A DNA stretch of 64,000 nt, from the NCBI RefSeq assembly GCF_001890765.1, contig NZ_KV878783.1, positions 2,316,695 through 2,380,694 on the forward strand, read 5' to 3'. Shown here in pieces: positions 18,363 to 26,854 of this stretch (its first letter is position 1; each line of letters starts with the position of its first letter). Position numbers and translations under genes: made by a program. A model generated the notes under the pieces. The model saw only the letters and a program-made list of their open reading frames with translations. It had not been told where the DNA came from and did no database searches. The stretch is from Spirulina major PCC 6313 (GTDB taxonomy: Bacteria > Cyanobacteriota > Cyanobacteriia > Cyanobacteriales > Spirulinaceae).

Positions 18363-18486
18363 TCCTTGCCCTTGTGCCAGTTCAGAACGACACAGGACAA
18401 ACCTGATCTCTCATTCCACGTAAACCCTAGGGCGATCGCAGCATGCCCCCACCGCAGCCCCAGGACAGACGCAGCGATCGTCTTCG

Positions 18487-18615
18487 TATCACTTGGATTA
18501 TCAATCTGAGGAGCAGCTCAGCCTCATTAAAAATGCCCCAATTCCCCCTGAAATTTTCAATACAAAAGAACTAAAAAGCTATCTGAGTCGCCAGCAACTT
18601 CAACAATTTGATTAA
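18487..18615 (+). pseudogene. Possible C-terminal remnant of an unidentified gene
   Basis: The forward frame from 18487 reads 42 codons to a TAA at 18613-18615. Its composition is protein-like and charged (YHLDYQSEEQLSLIKN, then IPPEIFNTKELKSYL) and differs from the surrounding non-coding DNA. The frame stays open upstream, but there is no convincing start or conserved N-terminus. It may be the tail of a decayed gene. No family was recognised. Confidence 0.25.
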
Positions 18616-18659
18616 GACATGTCTTGAATTTTGCGATTTTTGCAAAATCCACGATCAAT

Positions 18660-18703
18660 GGGCTGTCATTTCGATTTGAATTCATTACAATGTCTGACAG
18701 CCC
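18660..18703. promoter_or_regulatory. Perfect 9-bp inverted repeat in the sigA upstream region
   Basis: GGGCTGTCA at 18660-18668 pairs perfectly with TGACAGCCC at 18695-18703 around a 26-nt AT-rich loop. There is no T-run on either strand, so it is unlikely to be a simple terminator. Confidence 0.45.
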
Positions 18704-18779
18704 AACCAAAACTGAGTTCTTAAATTAACGCTCAGGGAATCATTAAAGCAGGATCTGTCCTTGATAGAAGGTTAAAAAC

Positions 18780-18867
18780 GTTACACTCTGCCAACGAATC
18801 AATCCAACTCATGCCATCAGTCTTGGCCAACCATGAGTTTCAAAGGGATTCACGTCAGGAGTGTAAC
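18780..18867. promoter_or_regulatory. Nested three-helix inverted repeat in the sigA leader (candidate structured RNA)
   Basis: Three helices nest in register. GTTACACTC (18780-18788) pairs with GAGTGTAAC (18859-18867), GAATC (18796-18800) with GATTC (18847-18851), and AACTCATG (18806-18813) with CATGAGTT (18832-18839), around an 18-nt terminal loop. The two outer helices are separated by a symmetrical 7/7-nt internal loop. All pairs are Watson-Crick. An 88-nt rod of this kind, 221 nt before the sigA ATG, could be a leader regulator, a small RNA or a processing site. No known riboswitch class matches. Confidence 0.5.
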
Positions 18868-19088
18868 ATCCTGTCCAGTCAAGAATTTGTGCGGTCGCGT
18901 CTTCAACTTTGCGCAGAGTGCCGTGCGACTCCATGGGAAAAACCCAAGGATTTATCCGAATGATATTTGCGTTAAGGTGATGGGCGATGTAGTACTTCGG
19001 TAATGCAGAATGATTATCGAAACCATCGTGAAATCACAACAATGAACGATGTTCTGGTCTTGAACTGAAGGAGCAAGAGGAAAACAGC

Positions 19089-20210
19089 ATGACTCAGGCG
19101 AATTACGATCTCGCAAAGATTACCCAACCTCAGAACGAAGCCCTAGAGTATCTGATTGAACAAGAATCAGATGAAACTCTGATCAAAGCAGATATCACCG
19201 AAGATGAGGATTCAAAACAGAAAAAGGGCGCATCCCGTCGTCGTGAGCAAACGCGCAAGAAACCCTACACAGAGGATTCCATTCGGATCTATCTCCAAGA
19301 AATTGGTCGGATTCGCCTCCTTCGTGCCGAAGAAGAGATCGAACTCGCTCGAAAAATTGCTGAACTTCTCGAATTTGAACGGATTCGCGATGACCTCTTT
19401 GACTCCCTCGAACGTGAACCCAATCTTCACGAATGGGCTGCCGCCACTGAGTTAGCCTACCCGGATTTTCGTCGTCGCCTGTTCATTGGCCGTCGTGCCA
19501 AGGACAAAATGGTGCAGTCTAACCTCAGACTGGTGGTGTCCATCGCGAAGAAATATATGAATCGGGGCTTGTCTTTTCAGGACTTGATTCAAGAAGGCTC
19601 CCTAGGGTTGATTCGGGCGGCGGAAAAATTTGACCATGCGAAAGGGTATAAGTTTTCCACCTATGCCACCTGGTGGATTCGCCAAGCGATTACGCGAGCG
19701 ATCGCAGATCAATCCCGCACCATTCGCCTCCCCGTCCACCTCTACGAAACCATCTCCCGGATCAAGAAAACCACCAAAATCCTCTCCCAAGAAATGGGGC
19801 GCAAACCCACCGAGGAAGAAATCGCCACCCGGATGGAAATGACGATCGAAAAGCTGCGGTTTATCGCCAAATCCGCCCAACTTCCCATTTCCCTCGAAAC
19901 TCCCATCGGCAAAGAGGAAGATTCTCGCCTGGGCGACTTCATCGAAGCCGACGGCGAAACCCCTGAAGACCAAGTCTCGAAAAATCTTCTCCGCGAAGAT
20001 CTCGAAAGTGTCCTCGACACCCTCAGCCCTCGCGAGCGCGATGTGTTACGCCTCCGCTATGGGTTGGATGATGGTCGGATGAAAACCCTTGAAGAAATCG
20101 GGCAAATCTTCAATGTGACCCGTGAGCGCATTCGCCAAATCGAAGCGAAAGCCCTGCGGAAGTTACGCCATCCGAACCGGAATAGCATTCTGAAGGAATA
20201 TATCCGCTAA
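19089..20210 (+). CDS. sigA: Principal RNA polymerase sigma factor SigA (group 1 sigma-70)
   Basis: The 373-residue protein has an acidic/basic N-terminus, then region 1.2 ([19 protein letters not shown]) and region 2 with [30 protein letters not shown] and [15 protein letters not shown] for -10 recognition and melting. Region 3 follows, then region 4.2 with the helix-turn-helix [18 protein letters not shown] for the -35 element. The N-terminal DETLIKADI and [12 protein letters not shown] pattern is that of cyanobacterial SigA rather than group 2 factors. A GAAGGAG site precedes the ATG. A clear intrinsic terminator follows, so it is probably monocistronic with a long leader. Confidence 0.93.
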   Translation: MTQANYDLAKITQPQNEALEYLIEQESDETLIKADITEDEDSKQKKGASRRREQTRKKPYTEDSIRIYLQEIGRIRLLRAEEEIELARKIAELLEFERIRDDLFDSLEREPNLHEWAAATELAYPDFRRRLFIGRRAKDKMVQSNLRLVVSIAKKYMNRGLSFQDLIQEGSLGLIRAAEKFDHAKGYKFSTYATWWIRQAITRAIADQSRTIRLPVHLYETISRIKKTTKILSQEMGRKPTEEEIATRMEMTIEKLRFIAKSAQLPISLETPIGKEEDSRLGDFIEADGETPEDQVSKNLLREDLESVLDTLSPRERDVLRLRYGLDDGRMKTLEEIGQIFNVTRERIRQIEAKALRKLRHPNRNSILKEYIR

Positions 20211-20251
20211 GGCTTTTGGGTCTTTAGTTTGCAATATTTTGGGTGAAATCT

Positions 20252-20283
20252 AAAAGCCTAGAGCCGATGCTCTGGGCTTTTTC
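20252..20283 (+). terminator. Intrinsic terminator after sigA
   Basis: AAAGCC-T-AGAGC-CGAT-GCTCT-G-GGCTTTTT forms an 11-bp stem with one mismatch and a 4-nt loop, followed by a T-run. It begins 42 bp after the sigA stop. The A-rich 5' arm means it can also act on the opposite strand for the convergent HTH-Clp_N gene. Confidence 0.85.
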
Positions 20284-20301
20284 CCGTTGGGCGGGGGGCA
20301 A

Positions 20302-21153
20302 TCATGCCTGATCTTGGAGGGTGGTGAGCATGGTTTCAGGATCGAGGTTGAGTTGGACGAGGAATTGAGAGGCGATGGAGAGGGGATGATTGCGGGTTTG
20401 GGATTCTTGGAGGGCGCGAATCAGGCCGACCAAAATATGTTCTGTGTTGATCAAGATATCGCCACTTTCGTTGGCTTCGACCAGGGCCAGGGTGAGGACG
20501 TGGGAGGCTTCGGGGCTGAAGGGGATATGTTGGGGGGGTTCGGTTACGTCTAGGTGGGGGGTGATCACCTGTCGCATGGCAAATGCGGTGAGGCCCCACT
20601 GTTGCAAGACGGTGGTGGCGAGGCCGCTGCCTTCTAAGATCAGCCCAAGGAGGAGGTGTTCTGCGCCGATTTGTTGATGGCCGGAGCGGATCGCTTCGGT
20701 ACGGGCGAGGAGGAGGGCTTGGAGGACTTTACCACCGAGGCGATCGTAGATGGCGGTGTCGATCACGTTTTCGAGGCTTTCTTGATCGACGGTGGCGACT
20801 TCGGCTTCGGTTAAGAGCCGCTCTTTTTTGTCGTTGACTCGTCCCCAGTCAATTACACGCTGCCGCACACAACATTCGGCATAAAAGAAGGCGAGGAGGT
20901 CTTCTAGGACATTGACATCAACGGTGTAGTGGGTGGCTGCGTTGGGGTCGGGGATGATTAAGATTCCCTGTTGGCGGAGTTTGTTGAGGTGTTGATTGAG
21001 GATGGAGGCTGGAATTTTGAGGCGTTCTTGGAGTTGTTCGATGCTGAGGGGGTGGGGCGATTTTTTAACTAAGAGGCGCACGATGGTTAACCGGGCGGGT
21101 GTGCCGAGGGCTGCGAGGAGATCTGCGTAGTGGGTGACGTTATCGTGTTGCAT
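20302..21153 (-). CDS. ArsR-type HTH domain fused to a Clp N-terminal (Clp_N) domain
   Basis: Residues about 1-75 form a winged helix-turn-helix of the ArsR type: LLAALGTPARLTIVRLLV, then LSIEQLQERLKIPASILNQH and the wing GILIIPDPNAATHY. Residues about 120-283 resemble the double Clp_N repeat of ClpA/B/C. The first repeat contains GAEHLLLGLILEGSGLA and the second contains FSPEASHVLTLALVEAN and NTEHILVGLI. No AAA+ domain is present, so it is not a chaperone. Clp_N domains bind adaptors and substrates, so this may be a transcription factor sensing or delivering something to the Clp system (inference). It is convergent with sigA and upstream of def on the same strand orientation. Confidence 0.75.
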   Translation of the reverse strand: MQHDNVTHYADLLAALGTPARLTIVRLLVKKSPHPLSIEQLQERLKIPASILNQHLNKLRQQGILIIPDPNAATHYTVDVNVLEDLLAFFYAECCVRQRVIDWGRVNDKKERLLTEAEVATVDQESLENVIDTAIYDRLGGKVLQALLLARTEAIRSGHQQIGAEHLLLGLILEGSGLATTVLQQWGLTAFAMRQVITPHLDVTEPPQHIPFSPEASHVLTLALVEANESGDILINTEHILVGLIRALQESQTRNHPLSIASQFLVQLNLDPETMLTTLQDQA

Positions 21154-21262
21154 TGAATTGAAGGGACCAAGAATCGGGTGGGAAAACTAGCGTGGGGTCA
21201 ATGGATAATGCTGATGCGATCGCCAAACAAACGATGAAGCCCTAATGAATCCACGCCGTAGC

Positions 21263-21835
21263 CTAGCATAGGGAGGGCTTAATCCTGGCGAGATAGTCGG
21301 TTTCGGTGTGGCGATCGCCCGCTGCGAGATGCTCGGTAAAGAGAATGCCCTGGAGGTGGTCGAGTTCATGTTGGATAATCCGGGCGACGAAGCCGTTGTA
21401 GGTGTCACAGTGGGGCTGACCGTGGCGATCGCCATAGGCCACCTGCACCCACTGCCAGCGGGGCACAATCCCCCGCACATCGGGCACACTTAAGCACCCT
21501 TCCCAGTCTTCCACCCTGTCTTCGCTATGGGCGAGGATCTGCGGGTTAATCAGGGCAAAGGGGGCTAGGTCTGGCGCGTTGGGATAGCGGGGGTTAGGAT
21601 GGGAGGCGACAATGACCAGTTGCAGGGAATGCCCCACTTGGGGGGCGGCCAAGCCGACTCCATTCGAGGCCTGAACCGTCGCGAGCATGGCTGTAATTAA
21701 GGCCTGGATCTGCGGGGCGGTGGGGTCAGCGATCGCGATCGCCCGTTGATGTAAAATTGCCTGCTCATGGGACAAAATTGATAAATGCTCGTCGCTCACA
21801 GTCCCGTTCTCTCCAACACATCCAGTTAGCCCCAT
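21263..21835 (-). CDS. def: Peptide deformylase
   Basis: This 190-residue metalloenzyme removes the formyl group from nascent N-terminal methionine. All three motifs are intact: GVGLAAPQVG (motif 1), EGCLSVPD (motif 2, with the metal-binding Cys) and QHELDHLQG (motif 3, HExxH-type with two His ligands and catalytic Glu). Length and order are those of bacterial type 1 enzymes. The ATG at 21835 gives about 20 variable residues before the fold; GTG codons downstream are alternatives. It is divergent from dnaA, with 119 bp between the two starts. Confidence 0.93.
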   Translation of the reverse strand: MGLTGCVGENGTVSDEHLSILSHEQAILHQRAIAIADPTAPQIQALITAMLATVQASNGVGLAAPQVGHSLQLVIVASHPNPRYPNAPDLAPFALINPQILAHSEDRVEDWEGCLSVPDVRGIVPRWQWVQVAYGDRHGQPHCDTYNGFVARIIQHELDHLQGILFTEHLAAGDRHTETDYLARIKPSLC

Positions 21836-21954
21836 TGTATCGATTCCCCCTCACCCCGCTGCCGTTCATCCCAGAATGCTAGCCATCCCTAATTAAACGG
21901 GCTAAGATACAAAACTCATCGTCCTCGTTTGTCCTTTTCTCCTCTGCATCCCCT

Positions 21955-23310
21955 ATGTCTCCTGAGCAACTGTGGCAAGAGGTCTTGGCTCGCCTAGAAC
22001 ATCGTTTAACCCAACCCACCTTTGAAACGTGGGTGAAGCCAACTCAGGTGAAGCACCTCACGGAACAGAGCTTAGTGATCGAAGCGCCGAACCTGTTTGC
22101 CTGTAACTGGCTCCAAAAACACTATCTCCATCCTATCGGTGAGGTGGTGACGGAAATTCTCGGCCATTCCCTCGAACTGCAAATCACCACGGCTCAGGTA
22201 GATCATGATCAAAGCTGGCGGATTGAACCGACGGCGGGGAGCGATCGCGACCTCGACATCAGCCGCCCCAGTGAAACCCCCTTTAACCAAAAATACGTCT
22301 TCTCGCGGTTTGTGGTGGGAGCCAATAACCGCATGGCCCATGCCGCGTCCCTGGCTGTGGCGGAAGCGCCGGGCCGAGAATTTAACCCCCTCTTTCTCTG
22401 TGGCGGGGTGGGATTAGGAAAAACCCATTTAATGCAAGCGATCGGTAACTATCGCCTCGAAATCAACCCCCAAACCCAAGTCTTTTACGTCTCCACGGAA
22501 AAATTCACCAACGACCTGATCACCGCCATCCGCCAAGACAATATGGAAGGGTTTCGGGAGCATTACCGCGCTGCGGATGTGTTGATGGTGGATGACATTC
22601 AATTCATCGAAGGCAAAGAATATACCCAAGAAGAGTTTTTCTACACCTTCAACACCCTGCACGAAGCCGGAAAACAGGTCGTCCTCGCCGCCGATCGCCC
22701 CCCCAGTCAGATCCCCCGCCTCCAAGAACGCCTCTGTTCGCGCTTTTCCATGGGGTTGATCGCCGACATCCAATCTCCCGACTTTGAAACCCGGATGGCG
22801 ATCCTTGAAAAGAAAGCCGACGACGAAAATGTGCGCTTACCCCGCACGGTGATTGAATATCTCGCCACTCATTACACCTCTAATATTCGGGAACTCGAAG
22901 GGGCTTTGATTCGGACGATCGCCTACACCTCCATTTCCGGGCTACCGATGATGGTGGAAAACATTGCCCCCGTCCTCAATCCCCCCGTGGAAACGGTGGA
23001 TGCGACCCCTGAGGCGATTTTAAACGCGATTACCGCCGTGTTTGAGGTGTCAGCAGATCTTCTGAAAGGTAATTCTCGCCGCCGGGAAATCAGCCTCGCC
23101 CGCCAAGTGGGGATGTATTTAATGCGCCAACATACCAATTTAAGTTTGCCCCGCATTGGCGAAGAATTTGGCGGCAAAGACCACACCACCGTTTTGTACA
23201 GTTGTGACAAGATTGCGCAATTACGGAAAAAAGATACTAAACTCAATCAAACGTTAATGCAATTGAGCGATCGCATCACTCGATCTCAGCCATTCCCCCC
23301 ACTGTTTTAA
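21955..23310 (+). CDS. dnaA: Chromosomal replication initiator DnaA
   Basis: The 451-residue protein shows the four DnaA domains. The N-terminal helicase-loading domain starts [20 protein letters not shown]. Domain III is the AAA+ core with Walker [16 protein letters not shown], Walker [11 protein letters not shown] and sensor motifs. Domain IV has the DNA-binding signature [16 protein letters not shown]. No cluster of DnaA boxes (TTTTCCACA-like) was seen in the flanking gaps, and dnaN is not adjacent. So there is no evidence here for an origin at this locus, which fits the loose coupling of dnaA and oriC in cyanobacteria. Confidence 0.97.
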   Translation: MSPEQLWQEVLARLEHRLTQPTFETWVKPTQVKHLTEQSLVIEAPNLFACNWLQKHYLHPIGEVVTEILGHSLELQITTAQVDHDQSWRIEPTAGSDRDLDISRPSETPFNQKYVFSRFVVGANNRMAHAASLAVAEAPGREFNPLFLCGGVGLGKTHLMQAIGNYRLEINPQTQVFYVSTEKFTNDLITAIRQDNMEGFREHYRAADVLMVDDIQFIEGKEYTQEEFFYTFNTLHEAGKQVVLAADRPPSQIPRLQERLCSRFSMGLIADIQSPDFETRMAILEKKADDENVRLPRTVIEYLATHYTSNIRELEGALIRTIAYTSISGLPMMVENIAPVLNPPVETVDATPEAILNAITAVFEVSADLLKGNSRRREISLARQVGMYLMRQHTNLSLPRIGEEFGGKDHTTVLYSCDKIAQLRKKDTKLNQTLMQLSDRITRSQPFPPLF

Positions 23311-23396
23311 CGAAACTGCGTCACTTCAGCCATATCTAGCTATCTTTACAAACTAATTTAATAAATTCTTAAGATTTGCGACATAATGCCATTCTC

Positions 23397-23426
23397 CTCA
23401 CGGATTGCCTTTATCGTGAGAGGCAA
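23397..23426. promoter_or_regulatory. Overlapping alternative hairpins upstream of the 97-residue membrane protein gene
   Basis: CTCACG (23397-23402) can pair with CGTGAG (23415-23420), while TTGCCT (23405-23410) can pair with AGGCAA (23421-23426). The two stems interlock, so they are mutually exclusive unless a tight pseudoknot forms. A possible -10 box (CATAAT) lies about 15 bp upstream, so the structure would be near the 5' end of the transcript. Confidence 0.3.
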
Positions 23427-23522
23427 GTTCACCAAAGTCTGTCATCAGGTCTTGCGTTTCGCACTTCTGTCTTGAACGAAACTAACGGTGAATAACGTCC
23501 GCACTAAGGAGCCGTCTCGGAT

Positions 23523-23816
23523 ATGCGTTTATCCAACCATCACATCCAATCCTGTTTTCTCACAGCCCTGTTGAGCTTTGTGATGCCCTTGATGTTGATT
23601 GGCATTGTGTTGGCCAGTTCCTTCATGGTGCCCTGTCTCTTGGGCCTGGTTCAGATGGGTCACCAAGCCTTTGATTTTGTCATTACCATTCTTTCCACCT
23701 TTGGGGATGGCCATCCCCTCAATGGCAGTTTAGTGATTGCCACCGCCTTTAGCTTTGTCGGGACACTCTTCTATATCTGCACCCCGTACCATCAAAACTA
23801 TTCACCATCGACGTAA
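23523..23816 (+). CDS. Small membrane protein, function unknown
   Basis: This 97-residue protein has a hydrophobic N-terminal half (about residues 12-45, one or two helices) and a second hydrophobic region near residues 70-87. A GGAG motif (AAGGAGCCG) precedes the ATG at suitable distance, which supports real expression. No family was recognised. It stands alone between dnaA and a terminator-like hairpin, so it is probably monocistronic. A signal-peptide-like start (hydrophobic after MRLSNHH) would also allow export. Confidence 0.55.
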   Translation: MRLSNHHIQSCFLTALLSFVMPLMLIGIVLASSFMVPCLLGLVQMGHQAFDFVITILSTFGDGHPLNGSLVIATAFSFVGTLFYICTPYHQNYSPST

Positions 23817-23858
23817 CTTTGAATCGATCCCACAAATCAACGCTGCAACCTCCACGGA

Positions 23859-23917
23859 AAAACCGGATTATGGACTGGACTAACCCCATCGGGTCACCTG
23901 CTCCATCGTCCGGTTTT
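23859..23917 (+). terminator. Terminator-like hairpin after the 97-residue protein gene
   Basis: AAAACCGGA (23859-23867) pairs with TCCGGTTTT (23909-23917) around a 41-nt loop. The T-rich 3' arm resembles an intrinsic terminator, although the loop is unusually long. Confidence 0.45.
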
Positions 23918-23983
23918 CATCAAGGCATTGCATCACGGCGGATCAACTCGAATCGGATCAACCGGGCGATCGCACCCTGAATC

Positions 23984-24166
23984 CTAAGCCGGAAAAACCC
24001 GCTCATACTCTTCTAAGAGTTCGTCTAATTCTTCGAGGGCTTGGTTGACATCCAGGCGTAATGTCCCTAGATCCGGCTGTTCGAGGAGATCCAGTAAAAA
24101 GCCGCGCCGCTGACGCACGGTTTCAATGCGATCGCGCAACGTCTGTTCATCCATCAGTTCAGTCAT
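23984..24166 (-). CDS. Small acidic helical protein, function unknown
   Basis: Starting from the ATG at 24166, this 60-residue protein is almost entirely helical and charged (DEQTLRDRIETVRQRRGF, then a Leu-rich ALEELDELLEEYERVFPA end). The longer frame up to 24217 adds 17 hydrophobic residues that look like untranslated leader. Small proteins of this shape are found in cyanobacteria without assigned role. It lies 102 bp downstream of ssb on the same strand and may be its operon partner. Confidence 0.5.
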   Translation of the reverse strand: MTELMDEQTLRDRIETVRQRRGFLLDLLEQPDLGTLRLDVNQALEELDELLEEYERVFPA

Positions 24167-24268
24167 AACAATAAAGAGTAGGCGTGGGCAGAAAAGCAAT
24201 CCAACGTATCTTAACAAGCCCCATGGACGAATAGGCCAGCGAGGCGGGGAGTTGCGATCGCCCCCAAG

Positions 24269-24643
24269 CTAAAACTCACCCCCCGAACCATAATCGGTAT
24301 AACCTGCCGCCCCCGCCGCATCATCCCGCTTCGACCCCAACAAATCAAGGCGAATCACCCGGATCACCGGCTTCGACCGTTCCGTCCCCGTGCGGCTATC
24401 TTGCCAGGTCTCAATCACCAACTCGCCCTGAATCCCCAACAACTTCCCCTTGCGCACATAATTCGCTGCAACTTCCGCCGTCTTCCCCCAAATTTCCAGG
24501 TTGAACCAATCGGGTTGATCCGTCTTACTCGTCGGTCGGTTCACTGCCAACGTCAACTTGCACAACACCGACCCCGACTCAAAATAGCGCACATCCGGAT
24601 CAGCCCCCGCACGCCCCACCAAATTCACAACGTTTAAACTCAT
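24269..24643 (-). CDS. ssb: Single-stranded DNA-binding protein
   Basis: This 124-residue SSB has the OB-fold pattern NVVNLVGRAGADPDVRYF, then CKLTLAVNR and DWFNLEIWGKTAEVAANYV, and KGKLLGIQGELVIETW. The C-terminus ends in GSGGEF and does not have the DDxPF tip that recruits repair proteins in E. coli. Cyanobacterial SSBs of this length typically have shortened tails. An AGGAG site lies 13 bp before the ATG. It is divergent from mreB, and palindromes in the shared gap may be operators. Confidence 0.88.
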   Translation of the reverse strand: MSLNVVNLVGRAGADPDVRYFESGSVLCKLTLAVNRPTSKTDQPDWFNLEIWGKTAEVAANYVRKGKLLGIQGELVIETWQDSRTGTERSKPVIRVIRLDLLGSKRDDAAGAAGYTDYGSGGEF

Positions 24644-24968
24644 CGCCCCAACAACTCCTAAAAATTACGTAATGATTACAGTTCAACTGATGGTTTCAGC
24701 TTAATTCAGCCGATCTCATTATCTGAGATTTTTTGTACTATTTTAGCGAGTCCCTGACCCGCCCCCAAGTGATTTTGCCCTCAACCCCTGACTCATCCGT
24801 TCTTTTACCGCCCCATCACCTCACCCCCCATGCACCCGGCCAGGAAAATCCCCGATTTGACTAGACGGGGGACGGAAAACATAATAGAATCCACATCGGT
24901 TACATTGTGACCATCATGTCAGTTCTAAACTAGCCAGTAGAGTATCGCACTTGGGGGCGTAAAAAAGC
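24644..24968. promoter_or_regulatory. Divergent ssb/mreB regulatory region with two palindromes
   Basis: This 325-bp gap holds ATTACGTAAT (24664-24673), a 10-bp palindrome close to the ssb start. It also holds ATCTCA-TTATC-TGAGAT (24713-24729), a 6-5-6 dyad of operator type upstream of it. The mreB promoter is at 24857-24885. No ORF is visible. Confidence 0.45.
24857..24885 (+). promoter_or_regulatory. Sigma-70 type promoter of mreB
   Basis: TTGACT at 24857-24862 and CATAAT at 24880-24885 are separated by exactly 17 bp, close to the -35/-10 consensus. The predicted start near 24892 gives a leader of about 77 nt before the GTG at 24969. Confidence 0.75.
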
Positions 24969-26012
24969 GTGGGAATATTTAGTCGCTTTACATTATCCAG
25001 AGATATGGGAATCGACCTAGGGACAGCAAACACCCTGGTCTATGTCTCTGGAAAAGGGATTGTCTTGCAAGAGCCTTCCGTTGTTGCCATTGACCAAGAC
25101 CTAAAATTACCCCTAGCCGTTGGTGAAGATGCCAAAAAAATGCTAGGTCGTACCCCCGGTAATGTGGTAGCCCTGCGTCCCCTCCGGGATGGGGTTATTG
25201 CAGACTTTGATACGGCTGAACTGATGCTGAAACACTTTATTCGGCAAGTCCATGAAGGCCGCACCCTAGTATCCCCCCGGATCGTGATTGGGATTCCCAG
25301 CGGTGTCACTGGTGTTGAACGGCGTGCCGTCATGGAAGCCGCTTCCCAAGCTGGGGCACGGGATGTGTACCTCATTGATGAACCCGTTGCCGCTGCCATT
25401 GGTGCAGGCTTGCCGGTGGCGGAACCCACCGGCAACATGATTATTGATATTGGTGGGGGAACCACAGAAGTAGCCGTCTTGAGCTTGCAGGGCACTGTCC
25501 TCAGTGAATCCGTGCGGGTTGCCGGGGATGAACTCAGCGAGTCGATTACCCAATACATGAAAAAGGTGCATAACCTGGTGGTTGGAGAACGCACCGCCGA
25601 AGAAATCAAAATCCAAATTGGTTCGGCCTATCCCTTACAAGGGGATGAGGACTTGACGATGGAAGTCCGGGGCTTGCATTTGCTGTCTGGGTTGCCCCGC
25701 ACTGTGACGATTAAGTCCACAGAGGTGCGTGACAGTATGTCGGAACCCTTGGCGGTTATCGTTGATGCGGTGAAGCGTACCTTAGAACGGACTCCGCCTG
25801 AGTTGGCGGCGGATATTATCGATCGCGGCATTATGCTCGCGGGCGGTGGGGCACTTCTCAACGGCATTGATACCCTGATTAGCCATGAAACTGGCATTGT
25901 CACCCATATCGCGGCTGACCCCTTGAGTTGTGTGGTGCTCGGAACGGGCCGAGTGCTGGAGAACTTTAAGCAGTTAGAACGAGTCTTTAGCAGTCGCTCG
26001 CGCGTGATGTAG
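24969..26012 (+). CDS. mreB: Rod-shape determining actin homologue MreB
   Basis: The 347-residue actin-fold ATPase polymerises under the inner membrane and guides lateral wall synthesis. Visible motifs are phosphate-1 [14 protein letters not shown], the connect-1 region [16 protein letters not shown], phosphate-2 [16 protein letters not shown] and the adenosine motif [14 protein letters not shown]. Length is normal. It starts with GTG at 24969 ([18 protein letters not shown]). It is the first gene of mreB-mreC-mreD; mreC follows after 72 bp. Confidence 0.96.
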   Translation: MGIFSRFTLSRDMGIDLGTANTLVYVSGKGIVLQEPSVVAIDQDLKLPLAVGEDAKKMLGRTPGNVVALRPLRDGVIADFDTAELMLKHFIRQVHEGRTLVSPRIVIGIPSGVTGVERRAVMEAASQAGARDVYLIDEPVAAAIGAGLPVAEPTGNMIIDIGGGTTEVAVLSLQGTVLSESVRVAGDELSESITQYMKKVHNLVVGERTAEEIKIQIGSAYPLQGDEDLTMEVRGLHLLSGLPRTVTIKSTEVRDSMSEPLAVIVDAVKRTLERTPPELAADIIDRGIMLAGGGALLNGIDTLISHETGIVTHIAADPLSCVVLGTGRVLENFKQLERVFSSRSRVM

Positions 26013-26084
26013 ACATTTTGCACTGATGGCAGGAAAACGTGCCTGTATCGCTAAAATGACATCAAGACTGTTGAGGCAGAGTTA

Positions 26085-26831
26085 ATGTTTACAGTGCGCC
26101 GCTGGTGGGATCGCTACGGACCAAAGTTCTTTGTAACGGGTTTGGTGCTAGCGATCGCCCTATTCCTTCGTCAGACCCAAGGGGCGTTTATCTCCGAGTT
26201 GTACTACCAAGCTGTTCAATCCTTTCAGCCCGGCCCGATTCCCCAAGAACGCTGGGCTGATGCGCGAGTCTCTGAGTTAGAAACAAAGCTCGTGGAGCTT
26301 GAACAGCAAAACCAAAAACTCAAGGAACTCCTCGACTACAGTGAATCTTTCCAGGGAGAACTGATCACCGCTCCGGTCATTGGCCGCAGTGTTGATCATT
26401 GGTGGAAACAGGTTACCCTCGGTCGAGGTTCTGAGAGTGGGATTCAGACGGGATATGTGGTCAGCAGTCCGGGGGGCTTGGTGGGTCGGGTGATTAAAGT
26501 CACCCCCAATACGAGCCGTGTCCTGTTGGCGAGTGACCCGACGAGCAAAGTGGGGGCGAAGATTGCCCGCACAAGTTATATGGGCTATATCCGGGGCCGA
26601 GGCTCAGAAACAGCGGTGATGGAATTTTTTGACAAGGTTCCGGATGTGAAGCCCGGCGATAAGATTGTCACATCACCAGCGAGTTATCTATTTCCGCCGG
26701 GTATTCCCCTGGGTTCGGTGGAAACGGTGGATCTGGAAAAAAGCCCGGCCCCAGAGGTCATCGTTAAGCTAACCGCGCCCTTTGATTATCTGGAGTGGGT
26801 GGTGATTCATCCCTTTCAAAGTCGTCTCTAG
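26085..26831 (+). CDS. mreC: Cell-shape determining protein MreC
   Basis: This 248-residue bitopic protein has one N-terminal transmembrane helix (about residues 15-33), a coiled coil (ARVSELETKLVELEQQNQKL) and the periplasmic beta-domain with APVIGRSVDHWWKQVTLGRG, GLVGRVIKVTPNTSRVLLAS and DKIVTSPASYLFPPGIPLG. It links MreB to the periplasmic wall-synthesis complex. Position directly between mreB and mreD confirms the assignment. Confidence 0.93.
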   Translation: MFTVRRWWDRYGPKFFVTGLVLAIALFLRQTQGAFISELYYQAVQSFQPGPIPQERWADARVSELETKLVELEQQNQKLKELLDYSESFQGELITAPVIGRSVDHWWKQVTLGRGSESGIQTGYVVSSPGGLVGRVIKVTPNTSRVLLASDPTSKVGAKIARTSYMGYIRGRGSETAVMEFFDKVPDVKPGDKIVTSPASYLFPPGIPLGSVETVDLEKSPAPEVIVKLTAPFDYLEWVVIHPFQSRL

Positions 26832-26854
26832 ATTCTGAGGATTGCCAACAAACT

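Larger units (their letters stand above)
18363..19088. other. Long sigA leader / intergenic region (about 725 bp)
   Basis: This gap separates the DUF1574-like remnant from sigA. It holds a possible coding remnant (18487-18615), a large hairpin (18660-18703) and a nested multi-helix inverted repeat (18780-18867), listed separately. The last 220 bp before sigA contain a purine-rich GAAGGAGCAAGAGGA just before the ATG. Long leaders are common for the principal sigma factor gene in cyanobacteria, so part of the region is probably transcribed with sigA. Confidence 0.5.

Noticed and set aside
21836-21954. Replication origin next to dnaA
   Set aside because: No cluster of DnaA boxes was seen in the gaps around dnaA, and dnaN is not adjacent.
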